Source: Gammaproteobacteria bacterium (GTDB lineage Bacteria > Pseudomonadota > Gammaproteobacteria > Steroidobacterales > Steroidobacteraceae). Taken from it: a stretch of DNA of 8,151 nt. The stretch spans positions 1-8,151 of the forward strand of contig PMMB01000032.1 of NCBI GenBank assembly GCA_003165495.1, given 5' to 3'. Positions 1-5,064 of this stretch are shown here, piece after piece; position 1 is the stretch's first letter, and each line of letters opens with the position of its first letter. The notes under the pieces are model-generated. The model saw only the letters and a program-made list of their open reading frames with translations, did not search any database and was not told where the DNA came from. The position numbers were made by a program, and so were the translations under genes.

Positions 1-224
1 TCCGCCCGCCGATGATAGTTCACACTGCGCCAGCTGCGCTGCGCCGAATTGGCTGCCGCAACCGCCTTATCGATATCCGCCGCCGTCGCGTCCGCGATTT
101 GCCCGATGCGCTCCTCGGTGGCCGGGTCCCACACGTTGATCGCCGCGCTGCCGCTCGAATGTACGAGTTGTCCGGCGATTCTCTGGTGCCCGCTCAGTCT
201 GGTGAATGCTGCTTTGGCGTTCAT
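1..224 (-). CDS. Aldehyde dehydrogenase family protein, N-terminal part (runs off the left edge)
   Basis: Reading leftward from an ATG at 224, the frame stays open to the window edge and gives 74 residues starting MNAKAAFTRLSGHQRIAGQL. The later segment INVWDPATEERIGQIADA, followed by ADIDKAVAAANSAQRSWR, is the typical N-terminal strand-turn-helix of NAD(P)+-dependent aldehyde dehydrogenases (pattern NPATGExIGxVxxAxxxDVDxAVxAAxxAxxxW). The catalytic Cys and Glu and the Rossmann core lie outside the window, so substrate and cofactor cannot be told; succinate-semialdehyde or betaine-aldehyde-like enzymes have similar N-termini. The start is well fixed: an in-frame TAG lies two codons upstream, and a GGGG stretch six bases before the ATG could serve as a modest ribosome site. 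There is no signal peptide, so it should be cytoplasmic. It lies 104 bases downstream of a sugar dehydrogenase on the same strand, so oxidation of a carbonyl product is conceivable but unproven. Confidence 0.88.
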   Translation of the reverse strand, partial: MNAKAAFTRLSGHQRIAGQLVHSSGSAAINVWDPATEERIGQIADATAADIDKAVAAANSAQRSWRSVNYHRRA

Positions 225-255
225 GATCTACCCCGTCGAATTGCGATTACTGGCA

Positions 256-261
256 ATTGTA
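256..261 (-). promoter_or_regulatory. Possible -10 element ahead of the aldehyde dehydrogenase gene
   Basis: On the minus strand the hexamer TACAAT (five of six matches to TATAAT) ends 31 bases before the ATG at 224, which would give a leader of roughly 25 bases. No good -35 box is found at 16 to 18 bases, so this is a weak candidate. It would mean the dehydrogenase gene can be transcribed independently of the upstream sugar dehydrogenase. Confidence 0.22.
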
Positions 262-298
262 GTATGCAAGACGGGCTTTGAGACCGGTACCCTGACTG

Positions 299-314
299 CG
301 CGGCGGAGGCCGCG
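299..314. repeat. Short GC-rich inverted repeat just after the sugar dehydrogenase stop
   Basis: CGCGGC and GCCGCG form a perfect six-base-pair stem around a four-base loop, starting about 15 bases past the stop codon of the minus-strand sugar dehydrogenase. There is no T-run on either side, so it is not a standard intrinsic terminator. It could stabilise the 3' end of the transcript or be chance in GC-rich DNA. Confidence 0.28.
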
Positions 315-328
315 ATCCGTCTCTAGAC

Positions 329-1702
329 TTAGTGCACGCGGCCGCCTGCCGCGGTTGTGACGCGCCAGATCACGTTGCCGACATCATCGGCAACCAACAG
401 CGCACCGCGTTTGTCGATAGCGACGCCGACAGGCCGGCCCATTGCTCTCCCGTGCGAATCGAGAAAATCCGTGAGTACGTCAATGGGCATGCCGGCGGGC
501 TTGCCGTTGGCAAAATGGACAAAGATCACCTTGTAACCACTGCGAGTCCTGCGGTTCCACGAGCCATGCTGGCCTACGAACATGCCGTGTTGCAGCGGCG
601 CCGGTAATTTCGCGTCGCCCGACCAACACAAACCGAGCGATGCCGTATGCGCTCCCAATGCATAATCCGGCGGCACGGCTTTGGCGACCATCTCGGGATT
701 CTGGGGTTTGACCCGGTTATCGATGTGTTGACCATAATAGCTGAATGGCCAGCCATAAAAGGCGCCCTCGTGCACGGCGGTCATGTAGTCCGGGGGCAAA
801 TGATCGCCTAGTTCATCGCGTTCGTTGACCGCTACCCAAAGGGTACCCTTGTCCGGTTCCCAGGCCAATCCGACGGGGTTGCGCAGACCGGAAGCGAAGA
901 TGCGATGGCTGCCGGTCTTCGGATCGATTTCCCATACGGAGGAACGCTCCCGTTCCACATCAAGACCATTTTCGCCGGCGTTGCTGTTGGAACCCACACC
1001 CACATACAGTTTGCGGCCGTCGGGACTGGCGATGAGACTTTTGGTCCAGTGATGATTGATCGTTCCGGCCGGCAACGCGGTCACTTCGGTGGGCGGCGTG
1101 CGAATTTCCGTGTCCCCGGTGTGATACGAAAAACGTAGGAGCGCGTCGCTGTCGGCGACGTAGAAATTATCGCCGATGAGGGCCATGCCGATTGGCGAAT
1201 TCAGACCCTGCAGAAATATGTGTCGCTCGGGCGCGGTGCCATCACCGTGAGTGTCGCGCAGCAGGGTAATGCGATTCGCGCTGGGTCGTGAGCCCGATCC
1301 CGCGCGCTTCATCACCAGTTTATGTATCTTACCGCGAATTCCTTTCGAGTCGTCGGGCTTTGCCGGCGCGTCAGATTCAGCCACCAGCACATCTCCGTTC
1401 GGCAACACATATAGCCAGCGCGGATGATCGAGGTCGAGAGCGAAGGCATTGACCCTCGTGCCGCTGGCTGCGGTAGGCTTACCGCCGGCAGGCCAGCCAA
1501 TGGCCTTGGCAATGTGCACGGTCGGCAACAATGATTTTTCTGGTGCGCCCAGAACGGGCGACGGGCCAAACTCGGCTGCCGTGCTGTCCTGCGCGGCCGC
1601 GAAATTCCTCAAGCTCATGCAGGCCAGCAGCGCAAAACCGGCACAGCGAAGGCGCAGCAAGCCGCAGCGTTTTTGGCATTGTGGTTCAGTGAAGTCGGTC
1701 AT
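329..1702 (-). CDS. Secreted glucose/sorbosone-type (PQQ-dependent) sugar dehydrogenase
   Basis: The 457-residue product belongs to the glucose/sorbosone dehydrogenase beta-propeller family, which oxidises aldoses or related sugars, usually with PQQ, outside the inner membrane. The N-terminus (basic residues to about 20, hydrophobic stretch about 21-37, AAAQ near 35-38) is an export signal; LLAC at 25-28 also resembles a weak lipobox. Blade repeats include LYVLPNGDVLVAES (97-110), SPDGRKLYVGVGSNS (226-240) and SGLRNPVGLAW (271-281). Arg274 in the LRNP motif matches the PQQ-contacting Arg of soluble glucose dehydrogenase, and a His of HHWT (217-220) sits where that enzyme has its catalytic base; both are by analogy. 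NERDELGD (293-300) and YGWPFSYYGQH (316-326) are typical of the sorbosone branch. No CxxCH haem motif is seen, so there is no fused cytochrome. The start is supported by AGGAGG five bases upstream and an in-frame TAG four codons upstream. Real substrate unknown. Confidence 0.88.
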   Translation of the reverse strand: MTDFTEPQCQKRCGLLRLRCAGFALLACMSLRNFAAAQDSTAAEFGPSPVLGAPEKSLLPTVHIAKAIGWPAGGKPTAASGTRVNAFALDLDHPRWLYVLPNGDVLVAESDAPAKPDDSKGIRGKIHKLVMKRAGSGSRPSANRITLLRDTHGDGTAPERHIFLQGLNSPIGMALIGDNFYVADSDALLRFSYHTGDTEIRTPPTEVTALPAGTINHHWTKSLIASPDGRKLYVGVGSNSNAGENGLDVERERSSVWEIDPKTGSHRIFASGLRNPVGLAWEPDKGTLWVAVNERDELGDHLPPDYMTAVHEGAFYGWPFSYYGQHIDNRVKPQNPEMVAKAVPPDYALGAHTASLGLCWSGDAKLPAPLQHGMFVGQHGSWNRRTRSGYKVIFVHFANGKPAGMPIDVLTDFLDSHGRAMGRPVGVAIDKRGALLVADDVGNVIWRVTTAAGGRVH

Positions 1703-1707
1703 CGGTG

Positions 1708-1713
1708 CCTCCT
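1708..1713 (-). promoter_or_regulatory. Strong Shine-Dalgarno site of the sugar dehydrogenase
   Basis: A perfect AGGAGG on the minus strand lies five bases before the ATG at 1702. It fixes the start of the sugar dehydrogenase and suggests efficient initiation that does not depend on coupling to the upstream gene. Confidence 0.8.
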
Positions 1714-1739
1714 AGCCGCAATTGAGCGCGCGTTTTCGA

Positions 1740-1767
1740 TTGCCGGTAAGCGGCGGCGAGCCGGCAA
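1740..1767. repeat. Inverted repeat between the GST-like gene and the sugar dehydrogenase
   Basis: TTGCCGG and CCGGCAA form a perfect seven-base inverted repeat separated by 14 bases, inside the 109-base gap between two minus-strand genes. No T-run follows on either strand, so a classical intrinsic terminator is unlikely. It could be a hairpin at the end of the thioesterase/GST transcript or an operator ahead of the sugar dehydrogenase. Nothing else recognisable lies in this gap apart from the ribosome site near 1710. Confidence 0.35.
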
Positions 1768-1811
1768 CGGCGTCAGCGTTCGCCGACAGCCATAGCCCTA
1801 GTGTTGGTCGT

Positions 1812-2738
1812 TCAAGTTCGGCGGCGAAGCTCGAATCCCAGTCGCGGAAAATGCACGACAACTCGTCCGGCCCGGGGATCTTCGCGCGTGATCGAGATGC
1901 GCTCGCGGGTCGCGGCGTAGAGATCGCCTTCGATTGGATCGATGCCCGTGTCGGTCGCAGCAATCACCACTTTTTCGCCCAATGCGATGCCGTGAGTATC
2001 GGCGCTAATCCCCGCCGTGGCCAACGGAGTCGCGTCATGGGCGATAGCGACCGCGGCGCTGCTGTCGAGTACGTCATGAGTGCCGTGGCCAAGCGCGCGG
2101 ATCCGTTCGCACCACGCCTCGATTTGATGGAAGGGCGCGAAGATCTGCGCCGTCGGACCGCCGCGCAAAACGAACCATAGGCAGTGATAAATTGAAAAAT
2201 CCGCAATGGTGGGTTGTGCGCCGAAGAAAAATGCTTGGTTGCCGAGCATTTCTTCAAGACGCTCGAGGTACAAGCCGAGTGCCGCCCGTGCTTCCGGGCC
2301 GCGCATACGCGGCAAATTCGCGCGAAACGCGCTACGGTCGTCGCCAAACGCTTTGATGACCTCGGGCGGTGCGCCGCTGAACATGTGCGCGAGGCCGGCG
2401 GGCTGCATGGTGTAGGGAATCGCTGCCCAGAAAAGGGTCGAGTCGGCCCATTGCGCGAGCGTACGGGACGCCGCCGCCGAACCCTTCGGATACAGTGTCG
2501 GGGACGGCGCAATCGCTTCGATCACATCGGCGATGAGTGCGGTATCACAGTAGATGTCCGCGCCCAATTGCAGGATCGGAGTCTTTCTATACCCGCCGGT
2601 GAGCGCGACCACGTCGGGCTTTGGCATCACCACGGGGATGTGCACCGACGTCCAATGCAAAGCCTTATATCCCAGGATCAGTCGGATTTTCTCCGCGAAG
2701 GGAGAAATCGGGTAGTGGTGAAGGACGAGCTGTTTCAA
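1812..2738 (-). CDS. Glutathione S-transferase family protein with C-terminal beta-rich extension
   Basis: The 308-residue product begins KQLVLHHYPISPFAEKIRL, the first strand and helix of a GST thioredoxin-like domain, with the Ser-Pro-Phe motif at 12-14 supplying a candidate glutathione-activating serine. The thioredoxin-like half runs to about residue 80 (TPIL at 53-56 includes the usual cis-Pro). The all-helical half runs to about 225 and contains PTIADFSIYHCLW (176-188), the N-capping box of GST helix 6. Residues about 225-308 are extra: a strand-rich tail (GEKVVIAATDTGIDPIEGDL, then a charged REDPR turn and VVVHFPRLGFEL). Most GSTs have 200-230 residues. The start is a TTG: its T and G overlap the TGA of the thioesterase gene (TTGA), there is no good ribosome site, and no other start keeps the first strand, so translation is probably coupled. 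Substrate unknown; likely cytoplasmic detoxification, isomerisation or another thiol-dependent reaction. Confidence 0.85.
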   Translation of the reverse strand: MKQLVLHHYPISPFAEKIRLILGYKALHWTSVHIPVVMPKPDVVALTGGYRKTPILQLGADIYCDTALIADVIEAIAPSPTLYPKGSAAASRTLAQWADSTLFWAAIPYTMQPAGLAHMFSGAPPEVIKAFGDDRSAFRANLPRMRGPEARAALGLYLERLEEMLGNQAFFFGAQPTIADFSIYHCLWFVLRGGPTAQIFAPFHQIEAWCERIRALGHGTHDVLDSSAAVAIAHDATPLATAGISADTHGIALGEKVVIAATDTGIDPIEGDLYAATRERISITREDPRAGRVVVHFPRLGFELRRRT

Positions 2739-3160
2739 ACGGCGCGGTGAACTTTCAGATATTTGAAGGTCCCCATCGCCTTGGCGATGAGACGCTCGTC
2801 CGCGTCACGCACCTCACCGTCACAGAAGGCCATCGTGCTCGAGCGGTGAAATGCGTGCGCCGACGCAACGAGACGCGTTCCCGCGTTGGCGGGCTGCAGG
2901 AAGCTGGTTTTCATCTCCACCGTCACTCCGCCGCCCGCGGCGGGGTCGAGGGATCGGCCTGCGACCGCCATGGCCACGTCGAGTAGCGTCATGAGGACAC
3001 CGCCGTGAGCGACCGACCAGCTGTTCAAGTGACGCGGGGCGAGATCGAGTGCGACAACCGCACGGCCGTTTTCGGCGCTGATAAATTCGACGCCAAGGTC
3101 CTTGATAAAGGGAATGTCATTGCGAAATGCGATTGGTTGGGTCATAGGGAGTCGGCACAT
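2735..3160 (-). CDS. PaaI-family hotdog-fold acyl-CoA thioesterase
   Basis: The 141-residue product matches the PaaI/YbgC-like hotdog thioesterases, which hydrolyse acyl- or aryl-CoA thioesters in the cytoplasm. The hallmark segment is HLNSWSVAHGGVLMTLLD (44-61): His-Gly-Gly at 52-54 starts the central hotdog helix, with Asp61 and Asn46 at positions usually used for catalysis. It is followed by the strand TVEMKTSFLQPA (80-91) and a last strand ending GTFKYLK. Length is normal for a single hotdog domain, which would act as a dimer or tetramer. The ATG at 3160 has AAGG four bases upstream; a second ATG at 3145 (MTQPIAF) is possible but lacks a purine-rich leader. The stop codon overlaps the TTG start of the GST-like gene by four bases, so the two are co-translated. 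The acyl substrate cannot be told from sequence; the coupled GST hints at detoxification or aromatic acid breakdown, which is inference only. Confidence 0.88.
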   Translation of the reverse strand: MCRLPMTQPIAFRNDIPFIKDLGVEFISAENGRAVVALDLAPRHLNSWSVAHGGVLMTLLDVAMAVAGRSLDPAAGGGVTVEMKTSFLQPANAGTRLVASAHAFHRSSTMAFCDGEVRDADERLIAKAMGTFKYLKVHRAV

Positions 3161-3207
3161 AATACCTTATGTACGAAGAAAACCTTAGGACGGGCAGCGG
3201 CGCTTTC

Positions 3208-3213
3208 ATTATA
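3208..3213 (-). promoter_or_regulatory. Consensus -10 box for the thioesterase/GST operon
   Basis: A perfect TATAAT reads on the minus strand 47 bases ahead of the thioesterase ATG, which predicts a leader of about 40 bases. No good -35 is present at the usual distance: TTGATT lies only 13 bases upstream. An activator or an atypical sigma contact may therefore be needed. Confidence 0.4.
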
Positions 3214-3215
3214 GT
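3210..3215 (+). promoter_or_regulatory. Possible -10 box for the lipoprotein/transporter/matB unit
   Basis: TATAGT (five of six matches to consensus) on the plus strand overlaps the minus-strand TATAAT. It would start transcription near 3222, about 24 bases before the GTG of the lipoprotein. The best -35 candidate, TTAGGA at 3185-3190, is poor and 19 bases away. Confidence 0.28.
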
Positions 3216-3233
3216 TCGACAAGGTGAATCAAG

Positions 3234-3238
3234 AGGAG
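3234..3238 (+). promoter_or_regulatory. Shine-Dalgarno site deciding the GTG start of the lipoprotein
   Basis: AGGAG, within GAGGAG, lies seven bases before the GTG at 3246. It supports that GTG over the internal ATG six codons later, and the longer form keeps the basic residue of the signal peptide. Confidence 0.7.
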
Positions 3239-3245
3239 TGCGGCG

Positions 3246-3767
3246 GTGAAAGATCAGTTAATGGCGATCATTATTCAAGTACCGCTCATGGGTCTGCTTG
3301 CAGGCTGCGCCGATATCCCCGCGCCTCTGCGGGTTTCGACGAAAGCAGTATTGACGCAGCAGATGCATGCCGCGGGCGTGCAGATTTACCGGTGCCGCGC
3401 CGATAAGGACGACGCTGCGCGCTTTGAATGGCTATTGAAGGAACCCGAAGCGGATCTGTTCGACCATGCAGGCAATAAGATCGGCAAGCATTATGCAGGT
3501 CCGACTTGGGAAGCGAAGGATGGCAGCAAAGTGACGGGCGACGTTGTTGCCCGAGCCAATGGCCCGGACCCGAATGCCGTTGCGTGGCTATTGTTGAGCG
3601 CGAAGTCGACGTCGGGGAATGGAGTATTCAGGGACGTGCGCTTCATCCAGCGACTGCATACGGTGGGCGGCATTGCGCCGTCAGATGGCTGCAATCAGGC
3701 CTCCGCCGGCAGCGAAGTGCGAGTGTCATACTCCGCGGAGTACCGGTTCTACGTCAATAAGCCCTGA
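3246..3767 (+). CDS. DUF3455 family lipoprotein
   Basis: The 173-residue product starts with a short signal peptide (MKDQLMAIIIQVPLMGLLAG) and the lipobox Leu18-Ala19-Gly20-Cys21, so it should be lipidated at Cys21 and held in the inner or outer membrane facing the periplasm. The rest matches the DUF3455 pattern: GVQIYRC (44-50), PEADLFDHAGNKIGKHYAGP (67-86), TWEAKDGSKVTGDV (87-100), AVAWLLLSAKS (111-121), IQRLHTVGGIAP (134-145) and the ending YSAEYRFYV. Cys50 and Cys149 could form a disulphide in the mature protein. The family has no settled function that I know of. It opens a plus-strand unit, ending seven bases before a dicarboxylate transporter gene, which suggests co-transcription. A role in transport is possible, but DUF3455 proteins also occur elsewhere without transporters. 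Start GTG chosen from the AGGAG site and the signal peptide. Confidence 0.87.
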   Translation: MKDQLMAIIIQVPLMGLLAGCADIPAPLRVSTKAVLTQQMHAAGVQIYRCRADKDDAARFEWLLKEPEADLFDHAGNKIGKHYAGPTWEAKDGSKVTGDVVARANGPDPNAVAWLLLSAKSTSGNGVFRDVRFIQRLHTVGGIAPSDGCNQASAGSEVRVSYSAEYRFYVNKP

Positions 3768-3774
3768 GCACGGT

Positions 3775-5055
3775 ATGTTATTGGGGAGCGTTTCGCGCAT
3801 CAGCGCCGTTCTCGGCGGCTCGGCGGGCAATCTGGTCGAGTGGTTCGACTGGTATACGTACTCGGCCGCCGCGCTTTATTTCGCGCCAATTTTTTTCCCC
3901 AAGGGTGATCAGACCGCACAACTTCTGCAGACTGCGGCGGTGTTCGCCGTCGGCTTTTTTGCTCGCCCGATCGGCGCGTGGCTGATGGGGCTCTATGCCG
4001 ATCGTGTCGGCCGCAAGGCCGCGCTCACACTGTCGGTCACCATGATGTGCGGGGGTTCGCTGGCAATCGCGGCGACGCCCGGGGCGGCATCGATCGGCGT
4101 CGCGGCTCCGGTCATCTTGCTCCTTGCCCGGGTTTTTCAGGGTTTGTCCCTGGGCGGCGAATACGGGGCCAGCGCTACTTACATCAGCGAGATGGCGGGA
4201 CGCAGGCACCGCGGCTTCTGGTCCAGCTTCCACTACGTGACATTGATTGGTGGCCAGCTGACGGCGTTGGCGGTGTTGATCATCCTGCAGCACCTGCTGC
4301 GGAAGGCCGACATGGCCGCCTGGGGATGGCGAATTCCTTTCGTGATCGGAGCGGGGCTGGCAATCGTCGCCTACTGGCTGCGGCGGCGACTACCAGAGTC
4401 GCAGTCATTTGTACGCGCCGAAACTGAAGGAACCGTGCGCGCAGGCATTCGCCAACTCTTTCTCGAGCATCCACGCGAGGTCCTGACCGTTCTAGGATTT
4501 ACCGCCGGCGGTTCCATGATCTTCTACGTTTACACCACGTACATGCAAAAATTTTTGACCAATACCGCGGGATTTTCCAAGGACCAGGCGACCGAGATCA
4601 GCGCCGTCAGCCTGGTCGCGTTCATGGTCGCACAGCCATTTTTCGGCTGGCTGTCGGACAAGGTGGGGCGCAAGCCCATGATGCTGGTGGCATTCGGCGG
4701 AGGCGCGCTGGTCACTTGGCCGGTTATGACCGGAGTGGCGGCTACCCGCTCATCTTGGATCGCCTTCTGTCTGATCTTCGCGGCGATGATGATTCAGTCA
4801 TGCTACACATCGATCAGTGCTGTGGTGAAAGCCGAACTCTTTCCCACCGCCATTCGCACTCTCGGAGTGGCGGTGCCCTATGCTCTCGCCAATGCGGCGT
4901 TCGGCGGTACGGCCGAGTATGTCGCGCTATGGTTCAAATCGATCGGCTCCGAAAGTGGATTCTATATTTACGCCTCGGCGGCGGCGGCGATCAGCTTCTT
5001 GGTGGCGTTAACCATGAGCGAAACTCGTGTGCACAACCGCATCCTCGAGGACTGA
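3775..5055 (+). CDS. kgtP: KgtP-like dicarboxylate:proton symporter (MFS, metabolite:H+ symporter family)
   Basis: From the ATG at 3775 the product has 426 residues, close to the 432 of E. coli alpha-ketoglutarate permease KgtP, and can be matched to it by memory almost end to end: GNLVEWFDWYTYS (18-30), LLQTAAVFAVGFFARPIGAW (50-69), FQGLSLGGEYGASATYISEM (121-140), YVTLIGGQLTAL (154-165), WGWRIPF (183-189), TTYMQKFLTNTAG (254-266), YTSIS (344-348) and KAELFPTAIRTLGV (352-365). The two MFS loop signatures, LYADRVGRK (73-81) and WLSDKVGRK (292-300), are intact, and the hydrophobic pattern fits 12 helices. It should import a dicarboxylate with protons across the inner membrane. The partner matB starts nine bases after the stop, so malonate or another dicarboxylate may be the true substrate; the symbol reflects sequence likeness, not proven substrate. 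The open frame extends upstream to 3619 inside the lipoprotein gene, but that extension is not KgtP-like. The ribosome site is weak, suggesting coupling to the gene seven bases upstream. Confidence 0.88.
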   Translation: MLLGSVSRISAVLGGSAGNLVEWFDWYTYSAAALYFAPIFFPKGDQTAQLLQTAAVFAVGFFARPIGAWLMGLYADRVGRKAALTLSVTMMCGGSLAIAATPGAASIGVAAPVILLLARVFQGLSLGGEYGASATYISEMAGRRHRGFWSSFHYVTLIGGQLTALAVLIILQHLLRKADMAAWGWRIPFVIGAGLAIVAYWLRRRLPESQSFVRAETEGTVRAGIRQLFLEHPREVLTVLGFTAGGSMIFYVYTTYMQKFLTNTAGFSKDQATEISAVSLVAFMVAQPFFGWLSDKVGRKPMMLVAFGGGALVTWPVMTGVAATRSSWIAFCLIFAAMMIQSCYTSISAVVKAELFPTAIRTLGVAVPYALANAAFGGTAEYVALWFKSIGSESGFYIYASAAAAISFLVALTMSETRVHNRILED

Positions 5056-5064
5056 CGGATCACT

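Noticed and set aside
1722..2180. 152-codon plus-strand frame opposite the GST C-terminus and the gap at 1703-1811
   Set aside because: There is no ribosome site and no recognisable motif; it largely overlaps the GST extension, whose frame reads as a coherent strand-rich domain.
2214..2750. 178-codon open frame on the plus strand opposite the GST-like gene
   Set aside because: The product is Arg-rich with no recognisable motif and lies entirely antisense to a gene with clear family motifs; this is usual in GC-rich DNA.
3619..3774. Upstream extension of the transporter frame by 52 codons to an ATG at 3619
   Set aside because: It lies wholly inside the DUF3455 gene in another frame, and its translation is not KgtP-like. 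The ATG at 3775 gives the expected N-terminus just ahead of GNLVEWFDW.
3890..3902. T-rich run that could look like an intrinsic terminator
   Set aside because: It lies within the transporter gene at the Ile-Phe-Phe-Pro codons with no stem before it. The same applies to the T-runs near 4550 and 5355 inside the transporter and matB.
3778..4293. 171-codon minus-strand frame opposite the transporter
   Set aside because: The translation is low in hydrophobic residues, rich in Arg, Gln and Asp, and matches no family; it mirrors transporter codons.
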